43,287 nucleotides of DNA, taken from contig CAIRCP010000080.1 in the NCBI GenBank assembly GCA_903877095.1, positions 68,259 through 111,545 on the forward strand. Reading direction: 5' to 3'. Of this stretch, positions 18,530 through 28,208 are shown piece after piece; the first letter of the stretch is position 1, and every line of letters starts with the position of its first letter. Both the position numbers and the translations under genes were made by a program. The DNA is from an uncultured Actinomycetes bacterium. Its GTDB lineage: Bacteria; Actinomycetota; Actinomycetes; Mycobacteriales; Mycobacteriaceae. Below the pieces are notes generated by a model. The model ran no database searches and was not told the origin of the DNA. It saw only the letters and a list, made by a program, of their open reading frames with translations.

Positions 18530-19978
18530 GTGACGGGTGAGGACAGACGAGTGGGGATAGGGCACCGGGTCGGCCACGTGGTGCGGACGCCTGTGTTCGG
18601 CATCGCCGTGCTGACGCCGGTGGTACTGGCCGGCGCGGTGGCAGCGACCCCCAGCCGCGTCGTCCTGCCCGCCCAACCCGCCGCCGGGGAGTCGACGCCG
18701 GCGATCGTCGCCGCCGCGCCCCCGGTGGACACCAAGGGCATGACGGTGGTCCCGATGGCCAAGGCGCCGGCCGACTTCCGGTTCGCCGCCAATACCCTGT
18801 CCCCGCCACCACCCGCCGCCGTCATCAGCTCGTCGGGAGGCATGCGGATTCCGGCGATGGCGCTGGCCGCCTATCGCAAGGCTGAGCAGACCATGGCGGT
18901 CGCCGCCCCGGGATGCGGCGTCAGCTGGAACCTGCTGGCCGGCATCGGGCGGATCGAGTCCTCGCACGCCAACGGCGGCGCCACCGACACCAGCGGGACC
19001 GCGCTGCGGCCCATCTACGGCCCGGTCCTCGACGGGAGCCTGCCCGGCAACGAGGTCATCGTCCAGGGCAACACTGCGGGACGACCGGTCTACGCGCGAG
19101 CCATGGGCCCGATGCAGTTCCTGCCCGGCACCTGGTCGCGGTTCGCCTCCGACGGCGACGGCGACGGCAAGGCCGATCCGCAGAACATCTTCGACGCCGC
19201 CCTCGGGACCGCGCGGTACCTGTGCAGCGGCGGGCTGAACCTGCGCAACCAGGCTCAGGTGCTGACGGCGATCCTGCGCTACAACAACTCGATGGCCTAC
19301 GCCCAGAACGTCCTGGGCTGGGCGGCTGCCTACGCCACCGGTGTGGCGCCGCTGGACCTGCCGCCGATCGTCGGCCCGGTTCCATCTCTGGGCGACGGGC
19401 ACCTCGAAGCTCCCGGCCAGGGCCTGGGCCCCGGCATGCCAGGTCTGCCGTCCGGCGACCCGCTCGCCCAGCTCGCGCTCAACATGGGCAACAGCGAGGC
19501 GGCCGGACAGATGCTGCCGGGCCCGCTTCCCGGGCCGGCCGCCGAAGGGATCGGCCCCGCGCACGGATGTGAAGTCATCTGCTTCCAATCTCAACTGGCT
19601 CCCTCGCAGGCGCCGGGTCCCGAGTTGCCGCCGTGGATGGCGCCGCCGCCATGGATGGCATCACCGGCGGATGCTCCGCTGCCTGGGATGGCACCTCCGG
19701 GCGGACCCCTACCCGGGATGGCCCCACCGGGAGCGCCCTTGCCGGGCATGCCGCCCGCCACCGGGCCGCTACCCGGCATGCCGCCGGTTGCCGGGCCGCT
19801 GCCGGGCATGCCGCCCGCTCCTGACGCCCCGATGCCGGGACCGGCCGCAGAAGCACCGCCGGCACCCGCCCCCCAGGTCCCGCCGTGGCTGGCGCCCCCG
19901 CCACCGGCACCTGGTCCGGCTCCCGGGCCGGCCGCTGAGGCCCCACCGATCGTCGGCGCGCTGCCCGGTCCGGCCTAA
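18530..19978 (+). CDS. Exported lytic transglycosylase with Pro-rich tail (Rv1230c-like)
   Basis: A protein of up to 482 residues. A signal/anchor segment (FGIAVLTPVVLAGAVAA) precedes a lytic murein transglycosylase domain (about 120-280): the catalytic Glu is in IGRIESSH, followed by GPMQFLPGTW and ILRYNNSMAYA. A DGDGDGKAD loop in the domain looks like a calcium-binding site. The last 130 residues are Pro/Gly/Met-rich with repeated PLPGMPP units, plausibly spanning the cell wall. It should cleave peptidoglycan glycan strands. Start uncertain: the GTG at 18530 overlaps AGGAG, whereas the GTG at 18551 has GAGGACAG at normal spacing. Confidence 0.87.
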   Translation: MTGEDRRVGIGHRVGHVVRTPVFGIAVLTPVVLAGAVAATPSRVVLPAQPAAGESTPAIVAAAPPVDTKGMTVVPMAKAPADFRFAANTLSPPPPAAVISSSGGMRIPAMALAAYRKAEQTMAVAAPGCGVSWNLLAGIGRIESSHANGGATDTSGTALRPIYGPVLDGSLPGNEVIVQGNTAGRPVYARAMGPMQFLPGTWSRFASDGDGDGKADPQNIFDAALGTARYLCSGGLNLRNQAQVLTAILRYNNSMAYAQNVLGWAAAYATGVAPLDLPPIVGPVPSLGDGHLEAPGQGLGPGMPGLPSGDPLAQLALNMGNSEAAGQMLPGPLPGPAAEGIGPAHGCEVICFQSQLAPSQAPGPELPPWMAPPPWMASPADAPLPGMAPPGGPLPGMAPPGAPLPGMPPATGPLPGMPPVAGPLPGMPPAPDAPMPGPAAEAPPAPAPQVPPWLAPPPPAPGPAPGPAAEAPPIVGALPGPA

Positions 19979-20041
19979 GCCGCTCCGCCGCGCGCACCCC
20001 AGCCAATGATGCGCGCCCGCGCGCACTAGGCTCGACACTCG

Positions 20042-21178
20042 ATGTCTGACAACGAGCTTGAGAAGGCCGTCCGCACCGCCTTGACCAAAGTGATCGACCC
20101 CGAACTTCGGCGGCCGATCACCGAGTTGAACATGGTCAAGAGCGTCTCCGTCGCACCCGACGGCGCCACCCACGTCGGGATCTACCTGACCACCTCGGCC
20201 TGCCCCAAGAAGACCGAGATCAGCGAGCGGGTCAGCGCCGCGGTCAGCGATGTGCCGGGCACCGGTGCGGTCACCGTGGAGCTCGACGTGATGAACGACG
20301 AACAGCGCACCGAGTTGCGCAAGCAACTGCGCGGAGACGCCGCAGAACCGGTCATCCCGTTCGCCCAGCCGGGCTCGCTGACCCGCGTCTACGCGGTAGC
20401 CTCCGGCAAGGGTGGTGTCGGAAAGTCCAGTGTCACCGTCAATCTAGCCGCGGCACTGGCTGCCCGCGGGTTGTCCGTCGGTCTGCTCGACGCGGACATC
20501 TACGGACATTCGGTCCCGCGGATGATGGGCACCAGCGACCGCCCCACCCAGGTCGAGTCGATGATCCTGCCGCCGGTCGCCCACGACGTGAAAGTCATCT
20601 CGATCGCCCAGTTCACCCAGGGCAACACCCCGGTGGTGTGGCGCGGTCCGATGCTGCACCGGGCGCTGCAGCAGTTCCTCGCCGACGTGTACTGGGGTGA
20701 CCTCGACGTCCTACTGCTCGACCTCCCCCCAGGGACCGGGGACGTGGCGATCTCGGTGGCCCAGTTGCTCCCGAGTGCCGAGATCGTCGTCGTGACGACG
20801 CCGCAGGTCGCCGCGGCTGAAGTCGCCGAACGTGCCGGCGCCATCGCCCTGCAGACCCGTCAGCGCATCGTCGGCGTGGTGGAGAACATGTCGGGCTTGC
20901 TGATGCCCGACGGCTCGACCATGCGCCTTTTCGGGGAGGGCGGCGGACAGCAGGTTGCCGAGCGGCTCAGCCGCACCGTCGGGGCCGACGTTCCGCTGCT
21001 CGGCCAGGTTCCGCTTGACCCGGCACTGGTGACGGCCGGGGATTGCGGTGTTCCGCTGGTGTTGTCAGCGCCGGATTCGGCTGCGGCACAACAACTGCGG
21101 TCCATCGCCGACAAACTTTCGTCCCGCCGGCGTGGATTGGCGGGAATGTCGCTGGGACTGGATCCGGCCGGCCGCTGA
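20042..21178 (+). CDS. mrp: Iron-sulfur cluster carrier ATPase Mrp/ApbC
   Basis: A 378-residue protein. A MIP18/DUF59 domain (about 4-90) precedes the P-loop ATPase domain with the deviant Walker A GKGGVGKSS (about 121-129) and the switch DLPPGTGD (about 229). It is a Fe-S cluster scaffold or carrier in the cytoplasm. The ATG at 20042 follows a TAGGCT hexamer by nine bases, so a nearly leaderless start is possible. No C-terminal CxxC is seen, as in some family members. It is convergent with tatB, with tandem repeats between the two. Confidence 0.95.
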   Translation: MSDNELEKAVRTALTKVIDPELRRPITELNMVKSVSVAPDGATHVGIYLTTSACPKKTEISERVSAAVSDVPGTGAVTVELDVMNDEQRTELRKQLRGDAAEPVIPFAQPGSLTRVYAVASGKGGVGKSSVTVNLAAALAARGLSVGLLDADIYGHSVPRMMGTSDRPTQVESMILPPVAHDVKVISIAQFTQGNTPVVWRGPMLHRALQQFLADVYWGDLDVLLLDLPPGTGDVAISVAQLLPSAEIVVVTTPQVAAAEVAERAGAIALQTRQRIVGVVENMSGLLMPDGSTMRLFGEGGGQQVAERLSRTVGADVPLLGQVPLDPALVTAGDCGVPLVLSAPDSAAAQQLRSIADKLSSRRRGLAGMSLGLDPAGR

Positions 21179-21185
21179 CGCCGCC

Positions 21186-21233
21186 GTCAGGCCGCGCCGG
21201 AGTCAGGTCGCGTCGGAGTCAGGTCGCGTCGGC
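21186..21233. repeat. Three 16-base tandem repeats spanning the tatB stop
   Basis: Units at 21186, 21202 and 21218 read GTCAGGTCGCGTCGGA, the first with two C-for-T changes and the third ending in C. On the minus strand each unit repeats the last tatB codons and stop (GACGCGACCTGA), so the real gene end has been copied downstream twice. Confidence 0.9.
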
Positions 21234-21626
21234 GTCGAACGGGGCGGGACCGCCCGTGGGCCCCGTAGCCGGCGGCACGTCGGCACTCTTGGGCTTCACC
21301 GGACCCGGCCCCCGGGCGCTTCCACCGGCCCCGTCGAATTCGCCGGTGAGCCAGGAATCGTCGCCGTCGAGCAGATGTTTGGTGATCGCCGCCCGCGGCG
21401 ACATACCGCGCAGCTTCTGGATTTCGCTCAACGGCGCCCGCAGATCGTCAAACTCGGGGCCGAGTTCCTCGCGTAAATCCCGGGTAGCCCCGCTGAGGTA
21501 GTCCCGGACCTGCCGGATGGTCTTTGCAGTCCACTGGATGGCCCCGGGCAGACGCTCCGGCCCGAGCACCACCAGACCGATCACCACCAGCAGGAGCATC
21601 TCGCCCCATCCGACGTTCGCGAACAT
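21219..21626 (-). CDS. tatB: Sec-independent protein translocase subunit TatB
   Basis: A 135-residue protein with an N-terminal membrane helix ([19 protein letters not shown]), the conserved GPERLP hinge, an amphipathic helix ([17 protein letters not shown]) and an acidic, Pro-rich tail. With TatC it recognises twin-arginine signal peptides. The ATG lies five bases beyond the htrA stop, so tatB is cotranscribed with the envelope protease. Placement after sigE-rseA-htrA matches Rv1221-Rv1224 in M. tuberculosis. Confidence 0.96.
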   Translation of the reverse strand: MFANVGWGEMLLLVVIGLVVLGPERLPGAIQWTAKTIRQVRDYLSGATRDLREELGPEFDDLRAPLSEIQKLRGMSPRAAITKHLLDGDDSWLTGEFDGAGGSARGPGPVKPKSADVPPATGPTGGPAPFDADAT

Positions 21627-21631
21627 GCGGT

Positions 21632-23191
<1,560 letters not shown>

Positions 23192-23196
23192 TCACC

Positions 23197-23595
23197 CTAC
23201 CGGCGCTTGCGACGCCCCCGCGGCGTGCCGTCGTCGGGCTGCTTACCGTCGGGCGAACCGGCGGGCTCCTCCGGAGTCGACTGCGGTATCTGCGCCAGCA
23301 GGCCCATCAGGGTGCTCGGCGCGGAAACCGGACCGGAGTCACGCAGCGCGACGCGGGCCTGGGTCTGGGCGTCGACCTCCTCGGAGCACTGCGGGCACAA
23401 CGCCAGGTGGCTGCCCGCACGCAGATGCGCCTTCATCGGCAATTCGCCGTCGACGTAGGCCGCGATGGCCTCGGTGGACAGGTGGTCGGTGGAACTGAAC
23501 TGGCGGGGGGCGTTGAGCGCGGCTTCGTCGACGGAGACGAAGTTCGACGGCAGCCAGGACAGCGCGCGCCGGAATACATCGCCTGGATCGACCAC
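23197..23595 (-). CDS. rseA: Anti-sigma-E factor RseA
   Basis: A 132-residue zinc-containing anti-sigma factor. The ZAS motif is HLALCPQCSEEVD (His-x3-Cys-x2-Cys), preceded by IAAYVDGELPMKAHLRAG. It binds and restrains SigE; in M. tuberculosis it is phosphorylated by PknB and degraded by ClpC1P2 after surface stress. The GTG at 23595 is chosen because AGGAG lies about six bases before it and the resulting N terminus (DVFRRALSWLP) matches the known family. It follows sigE by 109 bases and has no membrane helix. Confidence 0.93.
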   Translation of the reverse strand: MVDPGDVFRRALSWLPSNFVSVDEAALNAPRQFSSTDHLSTEAIAAYVDGELPMKAHLRAGSHLALCPQCSEEVDAQTQARVALRDSGPVSAPSTLMGLLAQIPQSTPEEPAGSPDGKQPDDGTPRGRRKRR

Positions 23596-23704
23596 CTGCA
23601 CTCCTCTCCCCAACCGCCCCTGTCCGGGCTCGCTGCAAGCAGCGTTAACCCCGAATCTAGCGCGTAGAGGACGCGAGGGCGTCACGAAAGACCTACGGGT
23701 TGGG

Positions 23705-24409
23705 TCAGGCGGACCATGCCTCGGCATCGCCGTGGGCAGCCAGGTAATCACGCAGAGCTTGCCGGCCGCGGTGGATCCGGCTGCGGACCGTTCCGAGTTT
23801 CACGCCGAGCGTGGCACCGATCTCCTCGTATGACAGGCCTTCGATGTCGCACAGGACCACCGCGGCGCGGAACTCCGGCGGCAGCGAGTCCAGGGCCGCC
23901 TGCAGGTTGGCGCCCAGCCGGGCGTCCTGGTAGATCTGCTCGGGGTTGGGCTGATCGCCGGGGAGCCGGTCGTAGTCCTCGGGCAGAGCTTCCATCCGGA
24001 TGCGCGCGCGACGACGGACCATGTCCAGGAACAGATTCGTGGTGATGCGGTGCAGCCAGCCCTCGAAGGTTCCGGGCTGATAGTTCTGCACCGAACGGAA
24101 GACCCGGATGAACGTCTCCTGGGTGAGATCCTCGGCGTCGTGCTGGTTGCCCGACAACCGGTAGGCCAGCCGGTAAACGCGGTCGGCATGCTGGCGCACC
24201 AACTCGTCCCAGGACGGCATGGCGGTGCGGTCACCGGTCGCATCGAAGACGGCGGTGCCCTGCAGCTCATCGGCCGGCTCAACCCAGTCCGCGTCGCCCA
24301 CCGGGCCGACGTGGGACATGGTGAGCGGGGCCGGCCCGACCTGAGTGGTCATGGTGATCGTCGGATCCTCCTGGGATTGGTGCGCCAACACCGGCGCGTC
24401 AACCGACAT
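23705..24409 (-). CDS. sigE: ECF sigma factor SigE
   Basis: A 234-residue ECF sigma factor controlling the envelope and heat-stress response. Region 2 (about 65-130) includes [18 protein letters not shown] and [14 protein letters not shown]; region 4 (about 165-225) has [19 protein letters not shown] and the DNA-binding helix [19 protein letters not shown]. The core is nearly identical to M. tuberculosis SigE, but the N terminus differs. Several starts are possible: ATG at 24472, 24460, 24409, 24352 and 24322. M. tuberculosis SigE is known to use more than one start. The 24409 ATG is chosen for its length match and its G-run ribosome-like site, which lies inside a hairpin. Confidence 0.93.
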   Translation of the reverse strand: MSVDAPVLAHQSQEDPTITMTTQVGPAPLTMSHVGPVGDADWVEPADELQGTAVFDATGDRTAMPSWDELVRQHADRVYRLAYRLSGNQHDAEDLTQETFIRVFRSVQNYQPGTFEGWLHRITTNLFLDMVRRRARIRMEALPEDYDRLPGDQPNPEQIYQDARLGANLQAALDSLPPEFRAAVVLCDIEGLSYEEIGATLGVKLGTVRSRIHRGRQALRDYLAAHGDAEAWSA

Positions 24410-24414
24410 AACAC

Positions 24415-24429
24415 GCCCCCCAAGGGGGC
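24415..24429. promoter_or_regulatory. GC hairpin overlapping a putative sigE ribosome site
   Basis: GCCCCC and GGGGGC form a six-base-pair stem with a three-base loop, just before the ATG at 24409. In the sigE mRNA the 3' arm is the G-run that would serve as ribosome site. If transcription begins upstream and translation at 24409, the hairpin would hide it. If translation begins at 24472 it is merely coding sequence. Confidence 0.35.
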
Positions 24430-24472
24430 TATTCCCCGTCCAGCCGCTCAGGCTTCTCATGCGGGTGAGCAT

Positions 24473-24676
24473 TCCGCATCGTCTTGTGCGAGCACTGTGA
24501 GCAAACTAAATGCTGACTGAGAAGGGTGCGTGAAATCGCCTTTACTAGGGGATTTGTCAGGGTTCGGTAATCTATGAGCAATTTCCTTAGATTGTCTCAT
24601 CGGCGTGTCGGGGAAGCCGGGCAGACGGCCGCGGGGTCGGCGTGGCGCGTCGCCCCCCGCAGCACCTCGGGTGTTC
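24473..24676. other. Divergent intergenic region between sigE and the O-methyltransferase gene
   Basis: About 200 bases with lower GC than the neighbours, especially 24541-24600. It must hold the sigE promoters; stress-responsive sigE promoters are known in M. tuberculosis. A six-base inverted repeat AATCTA/TAGATT with a 13-base spacer lies at 24569-24593. I could not identify a convincing SigE, SigH or MprA site by eye. Confidence 0.4.
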
Positions 24677-24682
24677 TACGCT
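24677..24682 (+). promoter_or_regulatory. Candidate -10 hexamer (TACGCT) for leaderless O-methyltransferase mRNA
   Basis: TACGCT is followed by seven bases and the ATG at 24690. No ribosome site is present, so the start codon is probably the 5' end of the transcript. Confidence 0.5.
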
Positions 24683-24689
24683 GCACACC

Positions 24690-25343
24690 ATGTCCACCAG
24701 CGACGAAGCGCTGCCGAGCAGGGCTGACCGGATCCTCGCGCACGCCGAGGGCTCCATCTCCGAGGACGCGATCGTCGCCGCCGCGCGCGAGCGCGCGGTC
24801 GACGCGGGCGCGGGCGCGGTGACCCCGGCGGTCGGGGCGCTGCTGGCCCTACTGACCCGGCTGTCCGGCGGCAAGGCGGTGGTCGAGGTCGGCACCGGGG
24901 CCGGCGTCAGCGGACTGTGGCTGCTCTCCGGGATGCGTGAGGACGGTGTGCTGACCACCATCGATATCGAGCCGGAACACCAGCGCCTGGCCAAGCAGGC
25001 GTTCAGCGAGGCCGGCATCGGGCCCGGCCGCACCCGCCTGATCGGCGGACGGGCCCAGGACGTGCTCACCCGACTCGCCGACGAGTCCTACGATCTGGTG
25101 TTCATCGACGCCGCACCATCCGACCAGCCGGCCTTCGTCATCGAGGGAATCCGGCTGCTGCGCTCGGGCGGCCTGATCGTCGTTCATCGTGCCGCGCTCG
25201 ACGGCCGCGCCGGCGATCCAGCGGCCCATGACGCCGAAGTGACCGCCGTGCGGGAGGCCGCACGCCTGATCGCCGAGGACGAACGCTTCACCCCGGTTCT
25301 GCTGCCGCTCGGCGACGGTGTTCTCGTCGCGGCCCGGGATTGA
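24690..25343 (+). CDS. SAM-dependent O-methyltransferase (Rv1220c-like)
   Basis: A 217-residue catechol O-methyltransferase-like (methyltransferase family 3) enzyme. AdoMet motif I is [16 protein letters not shown] (about 64-79), the acidic residue after strand 2 is in [10 protein letters not shown], and [13 protein letters not shown] marks the metal-binding strand. Substrate unknown. The ATG at 24690 matches the start of the M. tuberculosis homologue; an extension to 24642 would cover the promoter. It is divergent from sigE, as in M. tuberculosis. Confidence 0.92.
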   Translation: MSTSDEALPSRADRILAHAEGSISEDAIVAAARERAVDAGAGAVTPAVGALLALLTRLSGGKAVVEVGTGAGVSGLWLLSGMREDGVLTTIDIEPEHQRLAKQAFSEAGIGPGRTRLIGGRAQDVLTRLADESYDLVFIDAAPSDQPAFVIEGIRLLRSGGLIVVHRAALDGRAGDPAAHDAEVTAVREAARLIAEDERFTPVLLPLGDGVLVAARD

Positions 25344-25386
25344 GCAGACTTAACGTCGGCCTGGCGAGCGCAATAACGAACCTGCC

Positions 25387-25887
25387 TCAGGGGATCTCGC
25401 GAGCCAGCAGAGATCGTTTGCAGTCGATGCCGCCCACGTAACCGGTAAGGCCGCCTCCGCTACCGATGACCCGGTGGCAACCCACGATGATCGGGATGGG
25501 GTTACGGCCGACCGCGACTCCGACGGCCCGGCTCGCACCGGGTGCGCCGATCTCTTCGGCGATCTGGCCGTAGGAGCGGTTCTGGCCGTAGGGAATCGAC
25601 TGCACCACATCCCACACCCGGCGCTGGAAATCCGTTCCGGCCAAATACATCTCGACATCGAAGCGGGTTAAGACACCGTCGAAGTACGCCATGATTTGGG
25701 CGACAGCTTCAGGGAAGGCGTGCTTGTCGGCATGCCAGCCGGAGCGGTCAGGTTGGTGGCGCTGTCCTTGGATCACCAGTCGCGTCACGGTGGCGCCGGT
25801 CCCGGCCAGGGCGAGCTCACCAACCGGGCTGTCGACCGTGCGGTAGGTCAAATTCTGCTTTGCCTGGCTCTGCGTTGCCGTAGTCAT
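25387..25887 (-). CDS. ogt: Methylated-DNA-protein-cysteine methyltransferase Ogt with altered active-site motif
   Basis: A 166-residue O6-alkylguanine-DNA alkyltransferase. The DNA-binding helix region RVWDVVQSIPYGQNRSYGQIA and the Asn hinge (GRNPI) are present, and LLARE supplies the conserved Glu. The alkyl-accepting cysteine is Cys137, but the motif reads IIVGCHRVIG: the normally near-invariant proline before the cysteine is glycine (codon GGT at 25480-25482). It repairs O6-methylguanine by suicidal transfer if still active. An AAGGAG site precedes the ATG, which overlaps the end of the alkA reading frame by four bases, as expected for an alkA-ogt operon. Confidence 0.9.
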   Translation of the reverse strand: MTTATQSQAKQNLTYRTVDSPVGELALAGTGATVTRLVIQGQRHQPDRSGWHADKHAFPEAVAQIMAYFDGVLTRFDVEMYLAGTDFQRRVWDVVQSIPYGQNRSYGQIAEEIGAPGASRAVGVAVGRNPIPIIVGCHRVIGSGGGLTGYVGGIDCKRSLLAREIP

Positions 25888-27117
25888 GACACTCTCTCCT
25901 TCGGCGGCCACTGATTGACCGGATGATCCAAGGTGGCCCACAGGTGTTGGGTGACATAGGAACGCCATGGCCGCCACCGCTCACCGCGGGCGAGCAGACC
26001 GGGAGCTGTGTCCGGCAGGCCCCACCGTCGGGCAGCATTCAGCACGCCCAGATCGCGAACCGGGAAGGCGTCGGGATCGCCGAGTCCGCGCATGGCAATG
26101 ATCTCCGTGGTCCACGGCCCGACTCCCGGCAACGCCATCAGTTGCCGGCGGGCTCGCTGCCAATCCGCGCCGGGATCCAGGCCCACATCGCCGTCCGCCA
26201 GAGCGGCCACCATGGCCTGTAGCGAGGTTCGCCGCGCCTGCGGCACCGCCAGATGGGCCGGGTCGATCTCGGCCAACTGTTCGACGGTCGGAAACAGGTG
26301 AGTCAGTCCCCCGGCCGGATCGGCGACCCGGGTGCCGTATGCCTCGACCAGTCGGCGGGTGTGGGTGCGGGCAGCTGATGTGGACACCTGCTGGCCCAGC
26401 ACTGCCAGTAGAGCCAACTCCTGCGGGTCGACCGTCCCGGGGATGCGTTGTCCGGGCGCTTTCGCGACGACGGCCTGCAGAGATTCGTCGGCGCCGAGTG
26501 CCTCGATGACGGCTTCGGGATCGGCATCGAGATCCAGCAGCCGCCGGCACCGCCCGATGGCCGCGGACAGATCCCTGACGTCCTGCAACGCCAAGGTGCA
26601 CAGGACGTGGTCGCGGCGCGGACTGAGGCCGACGATCCCGGTGCCGAACGGCAGGCGCATCGTCCGGCGGTACGCCCCGTCGCGGATCTCCTCGCAGCCC
26701 GGCACGGCGCTGGCCGCGAGGTGTCCGAACACGCCCTCGTAGGCGAAGGGTTCGCGCACCGCGAGCCGCAGCGACACCGTTTGGCCGGCGGGCACGTCCA
26801 CGGACTCGTTCCGGCGGCGAACAGACCGTGCCGTCGCCGATCAACCGCATTGCCCGGGCGACGACGTCACCCCGAACGTTCCACAACGGTGAACCCGGCG
26901 ACGCATCGGGCAGACACCGCTTGCAAGCACGAAACCCGGCCTGCTGGGCGGCGGCCGCGGTCGGAAGAAAACGCACATTACGGGCCAGTGGCAGCCGCAC
27001 CGGACAACTCGGCCGGCAATAGATACCGGTGGTCAGAACCGCCGTCACGAACCAGCCGTCGAACCGGGCGTCCCTGGACTGCACCGCCCGATAACAACGG
27101 TCGAAGTCGTCGTGCAC
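25884..27117 (-). pseudogene. alkA: Ada-AlkA fusion gene broken by internal deletion and frameshift
   Basis: In M. tuberculosis AlkA (Rv1317c) is an N-terminal Ada zinc domain, an AraC-type HTH and a C-terminal AlkA glycosylase. Here the Ada domain is intact from the GTG at 27117 (cysteines 34, 38, 65, 68 in YCRPSC and ACKRC) up to [10 protein letters not shown], then the frame changes near 26810-26830 and the sequence resumes at [13 protein letters not shown], the start of the glycosylase. The AlkA part (to 25884) keeps [16 protein letters not shown] and the catalytic Asp in DAFPVRDLG. The HTH domain, perhaps 80-90 codons, is missing. AlkA could still be made from GTG 26801 or 26795, without regulation by Ada. 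Confidence 0.85.
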
Positions 27118-27298
27118 AGCTCAACCATGCCATCCGACTCCAGCGGGGACTGGCGGAAAACCGACATCACGAATCGAGGCGGGAGGCTTTGCCCTCGCGA
27201 TGAGGGCGCAGTACTTGAATCAATCCCGTCAGGTTCCGCCGAAATGCCATCGCCGCACGTCATGCTGGAACCGAACCGTTCGTTCTACGGAGGTCCAT
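27118..27298. other. Gap between the ada-alkA remnant and the DUF4126 gene
   Basis: About 180 bases between divergent genes. It should hold the promoters of both. I see no convincing hairpin, repeat or additional reading frame; a GGAGG at 27289-27293 is the ribosome site of the next gene. Confidence 0.4.
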
Positions 27299-27886
27299 GT
27301 GGAATTCATGACCGGGTTCGGCCTGGCCAGCGCCGCAGGCTTGAACGCCTACATACCGCTGCTCTCGATGGGCCTGCTGGGCCGCTTCACCAATCTGGTC
27401 CATCTGCCTTCGGGCTGGTCATGGCTGGAGAACGGCTGGGTGATCGGGATCGTGGCGATCCTGCTGATCGTCGAGATCGTCGCAGACAAGATCCCGGCCC
27501 TGGACTCGATCAACGACACCGTCCAAACCTTCGTGCGACCGACCTCCGGGGGCATCGTCTTCGGTTCGGGAACCGCCGCGCAGACGGCGGCGGTCGCCGA
27601 TCCCGTGGAGTTCGCCCGCACCGGCCAATGGGTTCCGGTGGCGATCGGCGTGGTCACCGCACTGGTGGTCCACCTCACCAAGTCGGCGGTCCGGCCGGCC
27701 GCCAACGTCGCCACGGCCGGGGTCGCAGCGCCGGTGCTGAGCACTCTCGAGGACTTCACCAGCGCCGGCCTGACGTTCATCGCGATCCTGCTGCCGGCCC
27801 TGGTCATCGTGGTGGTGATCGCACTCATCTGGGCCGCGGTGTGGTTGTTGCGTAAGCGGCGCCGCCGGCAGTCGGCCATCAGATGA
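27299..27886 (+). CDS. DUF4126 membrane protein
   Basis: A 195-residue integral membrane protein. It begins VEFMTGFGLASAAGLNAYIPLL, the characteristic DUF4126 opening, followed by hydrophobic helices (VIGIVAILLIVEIVADKIP, then VPVAIGVVTALVVHLTKSA, and LLPALVIVVVIALIWAAVW) and a basic C-terminal tail RKRRRRQ. Role unknown. The GTG at 27299 is five bases after GGAGG; a longer reading to 27200 lacks a ribosome site and is rejected. It precedes the DUF427 gene by 34 bases and is probably cotranscribed with it. Confidence 0.87.
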   Translation: MEFMTGFGLASAAGLNAYIPLLSMGLLGRFTNLVHLPSGWSWLENGWVIGIVAILLIVEIVADKIPALDSINDTVQTFVRPTSGGIVFGSGTAAQTAAVADPVEFARTGQWVPVAIGVVTALVVHLTKSAVRPAANVATAGVAAPVLSTLEDFTSAGLTFIAILLPALVIVVVIALIWAAVWLLRKRRRRQSAIR

Positions 27887-27920
27887 CGTCCACACCCACC
27901 CGAACAGGGATGATCTGCAC

Positions 27921-28208
27921 ATGATTCGAGCAATCTGGAACGGCGCAGTCCTGGCAGAGGCGGCTGAAACGGTGCGATTGGAGGGCAATCATTACTTTCC
28001 GGCGGATTCGCTGCGTCGGGAATACCTGTCCGACAGCACCACGACGTCGGTCTGCCCGTGGAAGGGCACCGCGCACTACTACACCGTGATCGTCGACGGA
28101 CAGGTCAACGACGACGCCGCGTGGTACTATCCCGAGCCCAGCGCCAAGGCGAGCCAGATCGCCGACCACGTCGCGTTCTGGAAGGGCGTAAAGGTCGAGA
28201 CGCGCTAA
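27921..28208 (+). CDS. DUF427 domain protein
   Basis: A 95-residue single-domain protein. Typical DUF427 features are [10 protein letters not shown], the central [13 protein letters not shown] (conserved CPWKG), AWYYPEPS, and the end [11 protein letters not shown]. The fold is a small beta barrel; activity is unknown, although conserved Cys, Lys and Tyr suggest ligand binding. A GGGATGATC sequence precedes the ATG weakly. Its stop codon overlaps the convergent glgC stop by four bases. Confidence 0.93.
   Translation: MIRAIWNGAVLAEAAETVRLEGNHYFPADSLRREYLSDSTTTSVCPWKGTAHYYTVIVDGQVNDDAAWYYPEPSAKASQIADHVAFWKGVKVETR

Noticed and set aside
20027..20032. Leaderless promoter for mrp (TAGGCT)
   Set aside because: Nine bases to the ATG is longer than the 6-8 seen at the other sites; recorded only as a possibility in the mrp entry.
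24540..24600. SigE- or SigH-type promoter (GGAA...GTT) upstream of sigE
   Set aside because: A GGAA is present on the minus strand but no GTT at the right spacing; evidence too weak to call.
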